A stretch of DNA of 64,000 nucleotides, taken from positions 9,846-73,845 of the forward strand of contig NZ_KI912499.1 of assembly GCF_000518805.1 (NCBI RefSeq). The letters are read 5' to 3'. The notes under the pieces were generated by a model. It did not search any database. It was not told the DNA's origin and was given only the letters and a program-made list of their open reading frames with translations. Below are positions 9,150 to 17,831 of this stretch, piece by piece. This stretch comes from Shewanella waksmanii ATCC BAA-643 (GTDB lineage Bacteria > Pseudomonadota > Gammaproteobacteria > Enterobacterales > Shewanellaceae). The position numbers and the translations under genes were made by a program. Every line of letters starts with the position of its first letter. The stretch's first letter is position 1.

Positions 9150-10097
9150 GTGGACAAGATTTTTGTAGATGAAGCCGTTACCGAGTTACGCACCGTAGGT
9201 GATATGTTGCGTTGGGCCGTTAGTCGATTTAATGACGCTAATATTTATTATGGTCACGGTACAGACAATGCCTGGGATGAGGCGATCGCGCTAGTTTTTC
9301 ACGCATTACATTTACCAGAAGAGCTTGGTCAACAAGTGGTACATGCTAACTTAACCAGTAGCGAAAAACATAAAATAGTCGAATTGATTATTCGCCGAGT
9401 TAGAGAGCGGCTACCAGTGCCTTATTTGACTAATCGCGCTATGTTTGCCGGCCTCGAATTTTATGTCGATGAGCGTGTATTAGTACCGCGTTCACCGATT
9501 GCAGAAATGATTGCCGAACGCTTTAGCCCGTGGTTATACAATAAGCCAGTTAATCGCATTCTAGATTTGTGCACCGGTAGTGCCTGTATTGCGATTGCGT
9601 GTGCTTATGAGTTTGATGAAGCTGAGGTTGATGCGTTAGATATTAGTACCGATGCCTTAGAAGTGGCGCAGGTTAACATTGAGTCATTGGGCGTAATGGA
9701 ACGTGTTTTTCCAATTGAGTCAGATCTGTTTTCAGCGATACCACGTGGTCCGCAATACGATCTTATTGTCTCTAACCCGCCTTATGTTGATGCTGAAGAT
9801 ATCGATGATATGCCAAGTGAGTATCACCATGAGCCTGAATTAGGTTTAGCATCGGGGCGAGATGGCTTAGATCTCACTAAACGTATTTTAGCAAACGCGG
9901 CGGATTATTTGACTGAAGAAGGTCTGCTGGTGGTTGAGGTGGGTAATTCTATGGTGCATCTGATTGAGCAGTTCCCTGATGTACCTTTTACTTGGGTTAG
10001 CTTTGAACATGGCGGTGACGGTGTGTTTGTGTTAACCCGTGATCAGCTAGTTGAAAATGAATCACTTTTCGCCATCTATAAAGATAGTGGACAATAG
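9150..10097 (+). CDS. prmB: 50S ribosomal protein L3 N5-glutamine methyltransferase PrmB
   Basis: 315 residues. Class I SAM methyltransferase with the SAM loop DLCTGSA (139-145) and the catalytic NPPY motif at 209-212, which holds the glutamine amide. The N-terminus MDKIFVDEAVTEL matches E. coli PrmB and fixes the start at GTG 9150, preceded by GGAG. It methylates a glutamine of ribosomal protein L3 during 50S assembly. It sits directly before aroC, a conserved pairing. Confidence 0.95.
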   Translation: MDKIFVDEAVTELRTVGDMLRWAVSRFNDANIYYGHGTDNAWDEAIALVFHALHLPEELGQQVVHANLTSSEKHKIVELIIRRVRERLPVPYLTNRAMFAGLEFYVDERVLVPRSPIAEMIAERFSPWLYNKPVNRILDLCTGSACIAIACAYEFDEAEVDALDISTDALEVAQVNIESLGVMERVFPIESDLFSAIPRGPQYDLIVSNPPYVDAEDIDDMPSEYHHEPELGLASGRDGLDLTKRILANAADYLTEEGLLVVEVGNSMVHLIEQFPDVPFTWVSFEHGGDGVFVLTRDQLVENESLFAIYKDSGQ

Positions 10098-10106
10098 GTA
10101 GTCATG

Positions 10107-10126
10107 GGTCAGCTCATATGCTGACC
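10107..10126 (+). terminator. Hairpin between prmB and aroC
   Basis: GGTCAGC-tcatat-GCTGACC is a perfect 7-bp stem just after the prmB stop, followed only by ttaagc with no real T-run. It may be a weak terminator or an mRNA-stabilising stem. Confidence 0.4.
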
Positions 10127-10216
10127 TTAAGCTAGTTTATTTCGGAATATGTCATCGGTTAATTTTTGAGTTAACCTCATAAGCTTATTGAATAAAAGAC
10201 GGGGTGTATAAAGCGG

Positions 10217-11311
10217 ATGTCGGGAAACAGTATTGGTCAAAATTTCGTAGTCACCACATTTGGTGAGAGCCATGGCAAAGCGCTGGGCTGTATTATTGAT
10301 GGCTGCCCTCCAGGGTTGGAGTTAACCGAAGCCGATATGCAACACGACCTAGACAGACGACGCCCAGGCACATCTCGATATACGACGGCACGTCGTGAGC
10401 CGGACGAAGTTAAAGTGTTATCAGGCGTCTTTGAAGGTAAAACCACCGGTACTTCTATCGGACTGGTGATTGAAAATACCGATCAGCGCAGTAAAGATTA
10501 CTCCAATATTAAAGACCAGTTTAGACCAGGACACGCTGATTACACTTATCAGCAAAAGTATGGCCTAAGAGATTACCGCGGTGGCGGACGTTCATCAGCA
10601 AGAGAAACGGCAATGCGTGTCGCGGCTGGCGCAGTGGCGAAAAAGTACTTAAAGCAAGTGCACGGCATTGAAATTACCGGTTATCTTTCTCAGTTAGGGC
10701 CAATATGTGCTGAGTCATTTGATGCAGCGCAGATAGAGAAAAATGCATTTTTCTTTCCCGACGCGAGTAAGCTTGAACAGCTCGATGAATATATGCGGGA
10801 CTTGAAGAAAAGTGGCGATTCTATTGGTGCTAAAGTGTCAGTGATTGCTCACAACGTACCCGTTGGTTTAGGTGAGCCGGTGTTTGATCGACTTGATGCC
10901 GATATTGCCCATGCATTGATGGGAATCAATGCTGTAAAAGGGGTTGAAATTGGTGATGGATTTGAGGTGGTCAATCAAAAAGGCTCAGAGCATCGCGACC
11001 TAATGTCAGCGCAAGGTTTTGCCTCTAATCATGCTGGTGGTATTTTGGGCGGCATTTCATCTGGCCAACCGATAGTTGCCCATATAGCCATGAAGCCAAC
11101 TTCTAGCATTAGCGTGCCGGGTGAAAGTATGACTATCACAGGCGAGCAGGCAGAAGTGGTGACAAAAGGCCGTCACGATCCTTGTGTTGGGATTAGAGCC
11201 GTACCCATCGCCGAAGCTATGTTAGCGATCGTGCTAATGGACCACCTGTTAAGGCATCGCGCTCAAAATCAAGATGTCAGCAGTGTGACGCCTAATATCG
11301 GTATGCGCTAA
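10217..11311 (+). CDS. aroC: Chorismate synthase AroC
   Basis: 364 residues, family length. It converts 5-enolpyruvylshikimate-3-phosphate to chorismate using reduced FMN, the last step of the shikimate pathway. Signature segments are present: GESHGKALGCIIDG near the N-terminus, RRRPGTSRYTT, the FMN-binding GLRDYRGGGRSSARETA stretch (about residues 115-131) and HDPCVGIRAVPIAEAM near the end. ATG 10217 gives the standard MSGNSIGQ start. The gene is 119 bp downstream of prmB, behind a weak hairpin. Confidence 0.97.
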   Translation: MSGNSIGQNFVVTTFGESHGKALGCIIDGCPPGLELTEADMQHDLDRRRPGTSRYTTARREPDEVKVLSGVFEGKTTGTSIGLVIENTDQRSKDYSNIKDQFRPGHADYTYQQKYGLRDYRGGGRSSARETAMRVAAGAVAKKYLKQVHGIEITGYLSQLGPICAESFDAAQIEKNAFFFPDASKLEQLDEYMRDLKKSGDSIGAKVSVIAHNVPVGLGEPVFDRLDADIAHALMGINAVKGVEIGDGFEVVNQKGSEHRDLMSAQGFASNHAGGILGGISSGQPIVAHIAMKPTSSISVPGESMTITGEQAEVVTKGRHDPCVGIRAVPIAEAMLAIVLMDHLLRHRAQNQDVSSVTPNIGMR

Positions 11312-11330
11312 TTGGTGTGCAAGTTAGATA

Positions 11331-11362
11331 AAGAGGGCACATTTATGTGCCTTCTTTCGTTT
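11331..11362 (+). terminator. Probable terminator after aroC
   Basis: GGCACAT-tt-ATGTGCC, extended by a lower A/G:T/C stem (from 11331 to about 11356), is followed by ttcgtttt. The T-run is interrupted, so termination is likely but perhaps partial. Confidence 0.65.
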
Positions 11363-11390
11363 TAGTCATCGTTTTTTAGAGTTGATGTAA

Positions 11391-12557
11391 ATGTCGCAAT
11401 CCAGTGCCATGACGCCACAATTACGGTGGATTAGTGCGTGTTACTTTTTCTTTTTTGCCATTTTAGGTGTTTTAGTACCGTATCTTGGTGTGTTCTTCGA
11501 GCACCGAGGCTTTGATGCTCAAGAGATAGGTTTTTTACTCGCCATTTTAATGGCCACTCGGATTGTCGCGCCTAATATCTGGGCCCAAGTGGCCGATCGC
11601 ACTGGCATGCGCGGTCAACTGGTAAAACTTGGCGCCGCATGTTCAGCAGTGACCTTTCTCAGCTTTTTTTACCATGGTGATTTTGTCTATTTAGCTATCA
11701 GCCTAAGCATCTACACCTTCTTTTGGAATGCGATATTAGCTCAGCTTGAAGTGATTACGTTGGAGACCTTAGGCAGTAACACTGGTGGCTATGGCAAGAT
11801 CCGCAGTTTTGGGAGTTTAGGTTACTTAGTGTTTGTTGTTGGCGTTGGGTTTGCTATCAGCGAGTGGGGCACTGAGGTGCTGCCATGTGTGGGTTTGAGT
11901 TTATTCCTTGGGTTGTTAGCTTGCGCATTAGCGCTGCCCAATACCCGCGCGAGTATCGACAAAACCAGTGTTGTTAAACCGCTTAAAATAGATAAAGCTA
12001 TTTTCTGGTTCCTGCTTTCTGCAGTGTTGCTGCAGATGAGTGCTGGACCCTTTTACGGATTTTTTGTGCTTTATTTAAAGCAAGTGGGCTACACCGAATC
12101 TGCTGCGGGCATATACGTGGCATTGGGAGTGCTTGCTGAAATTGTGATGTTTATGTACGCCCCCCGGCTTATGGGCCGGTTTGGTGTGAGAAGGCTACTA
12201 CTGGTCAGTATCGCCATGACAGCCGCTCGTTGGTTGCTAATGGCTTTTTGCGCCCATAGTATGTGGTGGTTGGCGATAGCGCAGCTACTGCATGCTTTTA
12301 CTTTTGGCTTAGTGCACGCCGCATCAATTCAGTTTGTTCATCAACATTTTGACATTCGCCACCGTAGCAAAGGCCAAGCATTGTATGCCAGCTTAAGCTT
12401 TGGTGTGGGCGGCGCGCTGGGTACTTGGCTATGTGGCATGATATGGGGAGATGGCAGCTTGGCTTGGCTGAGCTGGCTAGTCGATGGTATTTGCGCAGTA
12501 TTGTCGATGTTAGCGGTACTGATGATCCCCAAAGCATCGCAGCAACCGTCAGCATAA
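11391..12557 (+). CDS. MFS transporter, HcaT/nucleoside-symporter-like
   Basis: 388 residues with about 12 hydrophobic segments, consistent with an inner-membrane major facilitator protein. The N-terminus (MTPQLRWISACYFFFFAILGVLVPYLGVFFEHRGF) and the loop IWAQVADRTGMRGQ resemble the MFS_1_like group that includes the phenylpropionate permease HcaT. The substrate cannot be told from the sequence. It stands between aroC and an NAD-kinase-like gene, with a 52-bp gap to the latter, so those two could be co-transcribed. Confidence 0.8.
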   Translation: MSQSSAMTPQLRWISACYFFFFAILGVLVPYLGVFFEHRGFDAQEIGFLLAILMATRIVAPNIWAQVADRTGMRGQLVKLGAACSAVTFLSFFYHGDFVYLAISLSIYTFFWNAILAQLEVITLETLGSNTGGYGKIRSFGSLGYLVFVVGVGFAISEWGTEVLPCVGLSLFLGLLACALALPNTRASIDKTSVVKPLKIDKAIFWFLLSAVLLQMSAGPFYGFFVLYLKQVGYTESAAGIYVALGVLAEIVMFMYAPRLMGRFGVRRLLLVSIAMTAARWLLMAFCAHSMWWLAIAQLLHAFTFGLVHAASIQFVHQHFDIRHRSKGQALYASLSFGVGGALGTWLCGMIWGDGSLAWLSWLVDGICAVLSMLAVLMIPKASQQPSA

Positions 12558-12609
12558 GCGGTTTTTGCGCGCTTACAAGTCATAACGAATAGGAAATAAA
12601 GGATAGCTA

Positions 12610-13761
12610 ATGGCAGGAATGTTTCGCTTAGGTATGGTGATTAACCCGTTAGCCGGTCTTGGCGGCAGTGTCGCATTGAAAGGCAGCGACAATGTGGCCA
12701 AAGAGGCGCTCGCTCGCGGCGCAGAGCCCAAGTCGGCATTGCGTATGGCACAGGCGTTGACAGTCATATTACCTTATAAAGAACGGATAAAGATCCTTAC
12801 CGCATCAGGCGATATGGGCGAGGCACTGTGTCAACAGATGGGCTTTAATTATGAAGTGGTTTATCAAAGCGCTGTTGAACAGGGCTTAGTGGCGGCTGGT
12901 CAACATACTTTGGCGACCGATACCCAGAATGCTGTAAAACGGCTCGAGCAGCAAGATTTAGATCTACTGATGTTTAGCGGTGGTGATGGCACTGCACGCG
13001 ATGTTCATCAGGCATTAGATACTGAATTGCCGGTACTGGGTGTACCAGCTGGAGTAAAAATTCACTCTGGTGTCTACGGTATCACTCCACAAGCTTCAGG
13101 CATGGTGTTGAAGATGCTGTTAGATGGTGAGCTTGTGAGCATTATGTCTGCTGATGTGATGGATATTGACGAAAGCGCTTTTCGCAACGGAACGGTCAAA
13201 GCAAGGCGCTTTGGCGAAATGTGTGTACCTGCCGAACCACGCTATATTCAAGCGGTGAAAATGGGCGGTAAAGAAGTTGATGAACTGGTGCTCGCTGATA
13301 TGGCAGCAGAAGTGATTGACCTAATGGAAGATGAGTTATTTATTATGGGGTCAGGCAGCACGGTTGCTGCGGTGATGGAAAGTTTAGGATTAGACAATAC
13401 TCTGCTAGGTGTTGATGTGATCCAAGAGCAAGCATTGGTGGCATCGGACTTGAGTGCAGCGCAACTGCTTGAGATCGTTGCCGGTCAACCTGCCAAATTG
13501 GTGATCACCCTTATCGGCGGTCAAGGCCATATTCTTGGTCGCGGTAACCAGCAGTTGAGCCCAGCATTGATCCGTCAGGTAGGCAAAGACAATATCATTA
13601 TAATGGCAACGAAAACTAAGCTAAAAGCACTTGAAGGACGGCCATTAATCGTGGATAGTGGCGACCCAGAATTAGATAAAGCACTATCAGGTTATTATAA
13701 AGTGATCACTGGTTATCATGATTATGTGATGTATCAGGTAGCTAATCCTGATTTTGTTTAA
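12610..13761 (+). CDS. ATP-NAD kinase family protein (NAD-kinase-like)
   Basis: 383 residues. The glycine-rich motif GGDGTARDV (about residues 123-131) is the hallmark of the NAD kinase/diacylglycerol kinase fold, and NPLAGLGG at the N-terminus matches the longer COG3199-type family rather than the 290-residue NadK. It probably phosphorylates NAD or a related metabolite; the substrate of this subgroup is not fixed by sequence. The start at ATG 12610 is preceded by AAGGAT. An in-frame ATG three codons later is an alternative. It may form a transcription unit with the following yfcL and RNA methylase genes. Confidence 0.8.
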   Translation: MAGMFRLGMVINPLAGLGGSVALKGSDNVAKEALARGAEPKSALRMAQALTVILPYKERIKILTASGDMGEALCQQMGFNYEVVYQSAVEQGLVAAGQHTLATDTQNAVKRLEQQDLDLLMFSGGDGTARDVHQALDTELPVLGVPAGVKIHSGVYGITPQASGMVLKMLLDGELVSIMSADVMDIDESAFRNGTVKARRFGEMCVPAEPRYIQAVKMGGKEVDELVLADMAAEVIDLMEDELFIMGSGSTVAAVMESLGLDNTLLGVDVIQEQALVASDLSAAQLLEIVAGQPAKLVITLIGGQGHILGRGNQQLSPALIRQVGKDNIIIMATKTKLKALEGRPLIVDSGDPELDKALSGYYKVITGYHDYVMYQVANPDFV

Positions 13762-13853
13762 AATCCTGTTAGCCAGGCTAGTGGCTAGCGGTGAGTTAAG
13801 ATTAATGGTTGGTTATGACCAATCAGTGTAAATGAGATAATGCGGAGCCCTCG

Positions 13854-14123
13854 ATGATTGAGAAGTACGAGCAAACCTTACAAGATTGGATTGAAGCAAT
13901 TGTCGCAGATGGTGATGATGATGCACTTTTTGCCAGTGGTTATTTACAAGGGCACTTTGCGGTGGTCTTGTCACAACTAGAGGCAGAAACCGCGCAAGAT
14001 ATTACTGCCCTTGAAGCTAAGATGACCGAGTGTTTAGCGTTGGCGCGCCAAGAACTCAACGAAAGTGATTTTGCTTTAGTGAATGATGCCTGGTCACAGC
14101 TAAGCGCTAAATTGGCGGCCTAG
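13854..14123 (+). CDS. yfcL: YfcL family protein
   Basis: 89 residues. The segment DDDALFASGYLQGHFAVVLSQLE is very like E. coli YfcL (SDDELFASGYLRGHL), and the ending LVNDAWSQL matches too. The molecular function of YfcL is unknown. Small, acidic, probably helical and cytoplasmic. GGAG lies 8 bp before ATG 13854. In E. coli yfcL is also near aroC and mnmC, so gene order supports the call. Confidence 0.88.
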   Translation: MIEKYEQTLQDWIEAIVADGDDDALFASGYLQGHFAVVLSQLEAETAQDITALEAKMTECLALARQELNESDFALVNDAWSQLSAKLAA

Positions 14124-14150
14124 TGTTACAAGGTATAAGTTGAGCTGTTT

Positions 14151-14708
14151 ATGAGTAAATCTAGTTATGCCGCGATTGGTCTGGTTAACCCTAAAAGCCC
14201 GACTAATGTTGGTGGTATCATGCGAGCGGTGGGGTGCTATAGTGCAGATGCGGTTTTCTATACCGGCAAGCGCTATGAGCTGGCGGCCAGTAATGGTAGT
14301 GCCCAATACAACACCGATACCAAATTGGCGAGCCAAAGTATTTCGAAAACTAAGGTCGAGTCTTTGGTCGATGCGGTGCCAAACGAGGTTAAAATAGTCT
14401 GTGTTGACTTGGTTGAAGGTGCGGTGCCATTGCCTGACTTTCAGCACCCAGAAAAAGCCCTTTATATCTTTGGACCTGAAGATGGCACAATCAGTCAGCA
14501 AATTGTTAATCGCGCCGATGCGGTAGTCTATGTGCCAACCATAGGCTGCATGAACTTGGCCGCATCAGTGAATGTTCTGCTGTATGACAGACTGGCAAAA
14601 TCTACATCGATTGCTAGCGACGAGCTTATTCGTCGCAGTCGAGATACCAATAATCGAGTTCGAGTTAAACCATCCGCTGATAAACACAGTATTAAGAAGC
14701 CACGTTAA
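14151..14708 (+). CDS. SpoU/TrmH family RNA methyltransferase
   Basis: 185 residues. SPOUT-class features: the N-terminal NPKSPTNVGGIMRAVGCY segment (motif 1, conserved N and R), LYIFGPEDGTIS (motif 2) and VYVPTIGCMNLAASVNVLLYD (motif 3, knot). These proteins methylate a ribose 2'-hydroxyl in tRNA or rRNA; which RNA is not clear for this subgroup. The gene starts 27 bp after yfcL, suggesting one transcript, and its stop codon lies in the loop of the following terminator hairpin. Confidence 0.85.
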   Translation: MSKSSYAAIGLVNPKSPTNVGGIMRAVGCYSADAVFYTGKRYELAASNGSAQYNTDTKLASQSISKTKVESLVDAVPNEVKIVCVDLVEGAVPLPDFQHPEKALYIFGPEDGTISQQIVNRADAVVYVPTIGCMNLAASVNVLLYDRLAKSTSIASDELIRRSRDTNNRVRVKPSADKHSIKKPR

Positions 14709-14721
14709 TGTGGCTTTTTTT
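14698..14721 (+). terminator. Rho-independent terminator overlapping the methylase stop codon
   Basis: AGCCAC-gttaat-GTGGCT followed by seven T. The TAA stop of the RNA methyltransferase (14706-14708) is inside the loop, so translation and termination are very close. Confidence 0.85.
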
Positions 14722-14903
14722 CTGCCCTTTTTTCCCTCAATGGCTGTGATGCGATTGCTTGCCCAGTCATGCTTTGCGTCATCTAATTTTTGCCATAGTT
14801 TAAACATGCTTTATTTTTAATAAGTTATTGCTATATTTAACCAAGCGCTAAATCGAAAGTTTTACTATTTTGGTGTTAGTCATTGTTTATAGGGGAGTCG
14901 ATC

Positions 14904-15599
14904 ATGGAAAAACTACTGCGGGTATTGTTTGTTGGCTGTATTGTCACGGTTACTGGCTGCGCCACTCAAGCACCAAGTATACAGCAGGGCCCAGATGCCG
15001 AAATTTCCCCTGAGGGGTTGGTTAGAGTGGATCATTCAAAGTTAGGCTTATCGTTTGTTAAGCCTAATGTTGATTGGTCACAATATAACAAGTTGTATTT
15101 TGAAAAGGTGCCTGTCACCAACGACCACCCAGCAGACTATCGACCGCCAAGAATTGATAGACGAACCGATGGCTTGAATGCCACTTATGATCTGCCACCG
15201 GAGATTTTAGATAAGATGTCGGCGCAGTTTGCCATTACTGTAAAAGATGTGTTTAACAGTGAACAACCTTTTGAGCTCGTTGATACTAAGGGGCCGGGTG
15301 TGTTGGTCGTAGAAGCCGCAGTGACAGACATTCGCTTAAGCGCGCCGATAGAGTCCAGCCGCAGAAGTTTTTCGTCAATGGGCACAACTTATAGTGAAAG
15401 TTCGGGTTCTATGATGTTATTGGCGATGATTAAGGATGGTGAAAGCGGTGAGTTGTTAGCTAAAGCGGCTGATAGAGGCCAAGGGTTTAATCAATGGAGT
15501 CAAAACAACCAAGTCTTTAATTGGGGCGATGTAAAAACAGTTTATCGTGGTTGGATGAACGACTTTAAGAATGCGCTAATGAACGCTGCTGCGAAGTAG
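14904..15599 (+). CDS. DUF3313-like lipoprotein
   Basis: 231 residues from ATG 14904. Signal peptide with lipobox VTGC, so a lipid-anchored envelope protein. The body (FVKPNVDWSQYNKLYFEKVPV, then a segment on intrinsic variation VLVVEAAVTDIRLS, and GELLAKAADRGQG) fits the DUF3313 family of uncharacterised lipoproteins. Start choice: a strong AGGGGAG site lies 8 bp upstream, whereas the upstream in-frame start at 14883 would bury the signal peptide. Single gene, ended by a terminator shared with convergent mnmC. Confidence 0.78.
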   Translation: MEKLLRVLFVGCIVTVTGCATQAPSIQQGPDAEISPEGLVRVDHSKLGLSFVKPNVDWSQYNKLYFEKVPVTNDHPADYRPPRIDRRTDGLNATYDLPPEILDKMSAQFAITVKDVFNSEQPFELVDTKGPGVLVVEAAVTDIRLSAPIESSRRSFSSMGTTYSESSGSMMLLAMIKDGESGELLAKAADRGQGFNQWSQNNQVFNWGDVKTVYRGWMNDFKNALMNAAAK

Positions 15600-15628
15600 C
15601 CTGCTGAAATTCCCTCACTTTTACAACA

Positions 15629-15654
15629 AAACAGGCCTAAACATAGGCCTGTTT
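15629..15654. terminator. Bidirectional terminator between DUF3313 gene and mnmC
   Basis: Perfect 11-bp stem AAACAGGCCTA-aaca-TAGGCCTGTTT between two convergent genes. T-runs on either side are short (three T). Confidence 0.8.
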
Positions 15655-15667
15655 GCTAGAAAGCTTA

Positions 15668-17728
15668 TCAAGCGCCGCTTTCCAATGTCTTATCCAGTGC
15701 TTTGCCTTTTAATAATTTGCGCATCCACATCCGATTCGGGTTGAGCATTTTTAAAGTGGCAATATCCGCGGGTAGTTGCTCACCACATAGCTGCGCCGCA
15801 AGTAGCTCGGCCGCCAGTGGCCCTGATGTTAATCCGCGCGAACCCAATCCACCTAAAACAAATAGGTTTTCATGTACAGGTGCCTGTGTGGTACGCCAGT
15901 AATTGATACTGGCTTTGGTATGTTGATGCTTGGCATAGGCTTGCAGCATCACTGTATAGTTTGGAGCACAGCCCATCATAGGGGCGTGGTCTCGAGTGAC
16001 CATTCGCACGCCAACACGGGCGCTATTGGCTGACACATCAACGTCATTAACCCAGTTAGAGTCGGGGTAGCTTTGTTGCAGTTTCTCAAGATTTTGTTGC
16101 TGCTCAGCGGCACTAAAATCTAAATCCTGTGGGTCTTTGATATAACTTGCACCGGTGCAATGAGCATTATTGTGAGCGGGAGTGAGGTAACCATGTGAGC
16201 ACAGCACGGTTTGCAGTTTACTTAGCTCACCTGTAGAAGGAACGTGACTCACCTGGCCTCTAAACCCGCTTATTGCAAGCTGTTTAGTTTGCTCAAAGTC
16301 AGTCAAATGACGACCATTGGCGAGTACGAGTGCCGCAAAAGGCCCATGGGTTACGATGTGTCCATCGGCATGTTTTTGCTGCAATATCCAACCTTGGCTT
16401 TGCTGACTTATCGAGACAATATGGCAATTAAAGTGGCTGTTAATTTCAGTTAACTGTTGGGCATAATCAAATGCTGCTTGCGCATATTGACGAGGGGAGA
16501 CCCACCCAGCTTGCGGGTAGTATATTCCGGGTTGATTGATGGCAACTTGGGCGATGTCATTGGCTTGCTGGGCATCGACAGCTTTAGCTATATTTTCTGG
16601 CCAAGATTGGCCTTGGATAATTTTATTTAATCGTTGCCGACTGCGTTCATCATGACCTGTTTGCAATACTCCGCAAAACTGATGGTCGATGTTGAAGCCT
16701 TGTTCAGTGAGCCAGCTTATTTGGCGTACAGAGAACAATAATCCTTGCTGGAAAAATTGGCTTAAGGTGCCGTTGTCAGGCGTCAACAGTGGGTAAATTG
16801 CGCCCTGTTTATTTCCTGAAGCTTGTTGGCCTAATGCATCTTCCATGCAAAATAGGTGCAATTTTCGCTGTCTTTGTGCGAGCGACAAACATAAAGTCCC
16901 CGCGGCAATACCGCCACCAATGATAGCAATGTCGCCGTGAGCACGGTGAAGTGGCAGTGATTGCAAATCATTGGCTTGTTGTCGGCGCAGCGCTTGGCGC
17001 TCTTGGTTAATAATGTCGGCACTCACATTATCAAGCTTTGGGGCAGGAATTTGGTTAAGTTTTGTGGGCGAATCATTGCCAAATTCACTTGGGTTCTGCG
17101 CTGTTGTTGAGTTTGGATTAAAACGGCTTACCGTGAAGCCACTTTGTTGCAGGGCTTTGATTAAATCAAATGGTGGTGTAATACCCGCTGTAGTGGTGAG
17201 CCCAGATAAAGAGATCTGACAGTGATCAGCGCTTAAGCTTGCTAGTGTCCAGACTAAGGCGTCAGTATCGATAATTGTCGGGTCGCTAAGATGCCAATGA
17301 TCTATATTATGCTTGGCGAACTTAACCATGCTATTGAGTTGTGATGGCGTGTCACCTAGGTAAATATCTACTGTCAGTTTTGCAGCAATGAAGCGGTGAC
17401 ACCCGCTTACGCCTCTGATCCCGTTAACGGCATCGTGCGTATAAGTCGGCAGCAATGGCAATAAGTTATCAAGCGAGTCATCAATTGGTAAAAACACTTT
17501 GATATATAAGGGTGAGTTTGCCGCAGTTTGTTGCAGACGTGACAGCAAAACAGCAGTAACATGCACAGTCAAGCGGCCAATGACGGCAACTGATAATGAT
17601 GATTGTAGAGCGGACAGATTGGCAAAATGTGTAAATAATGAGTGATTTTCATTGTTATTTTCTACATTTAGCCCGTTTTCTTCACGTTCTTTAGTCAACG
17701 AATTTACTCTCAGTTCAATATTGGGCAT
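15668..17728 (-). CDS. mnmC: MnmC-type tRNA wobble-uridine modification protein with intact FAD oxidase half and degenerate methyltransferase half
   Basis: 686 residues from ATG 17728. The C-terminal half is clearly MnmC(o): FAD motif IIGGGIAAG (269-277), ASGNKQGAIYPL, GQVSHVPST, GYLTPA, ASY, ARVGVRMVTRDHAPMMG, LGSRGLTSGPLAAELLAAQL and the ending LNPNRMWMRKLLKGKA. This half removes the carboxymethyl group from cmnm5s2U34 of tRNA. The N-terminal half aligns to MnmC(m) through SGCHR (108-112) and LGD (124-126). However, where E. coli has the SAM loop GFGTGLNF this protein reads VIGRLTVHV (49-57), and the catalytic-region DGFAPAKNPDMW is replaced by SDPTIIDTDALVW (148-160). Methyltransferase activity is therefore doubtful. 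It is divergent from fabB, as in E. coli. Confidence 0.88.
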   Translation of the reverse strand: MPNIELRVNSLTKEREENGLNVENNNENHSLFTHFANLSALQSSLSVAVIGRLTVHVTAVLLSRLQQTAANSPLYIKVFLPIDDSLDNLLPLLPTYTHDAVNGIRGVSGCHRFIAAKLTVDIYLGDTPSQLNSMVKFAKHNIDHWHLSDPTIIDTDALVWTLASLSADHCQISLSGLTTTAGITPPFDLIKALQQSGFTVSRFNPNSTTAQNPSEFGNDSPTKLNQIPAPKLDNVSADIINQERQALRRQQANDLQSLPLHRAHGDIAIIGGGIAAGTLCLSLAQRQRKLHLFCMEDALGQQASGNKQGAIYPLLTPDNGTLSQFFQQGLLFSVRQISWLTEQGFNIDHQFCGVLQTGHDERSRQRLNKIIQGQSWPENIAKAVDAQQANDIAQVAINQPGIYYPQAGWVSPRQYAQAAFDYAQQLTEINSHFNCHIVSISQQSQGWILQQKHADGHIVTHGPFAALVLANGRHLTDFEQTKQLAISGFRGQVSHVPSTGELSKLQTVLCSHGYLTPAHNNAHCTGASYIKDPQDLDFSAAEQQQNLEKLQQSYPDSNWVNDVDVSANSARVGVRMVTRDHAPMMGCAPNYTVMLQAYAKHQHTKASINYWRTTQAPVHENLFVLGGLGSRGLTSGPLAAELLAAQLCGEQLPADIATLKMLNPNRMWMRKLLKGKALDKTLESGA

Positions 17729-17831
17729 TATTTTAGCCGCGTTTATGGAAAGCTGACCACTTAAAAGATCTAAAAGCGATACTATTGGCGCAGCAAAATT
17801 GGTACTAGATGTACGGAATGGATAGTTAATA

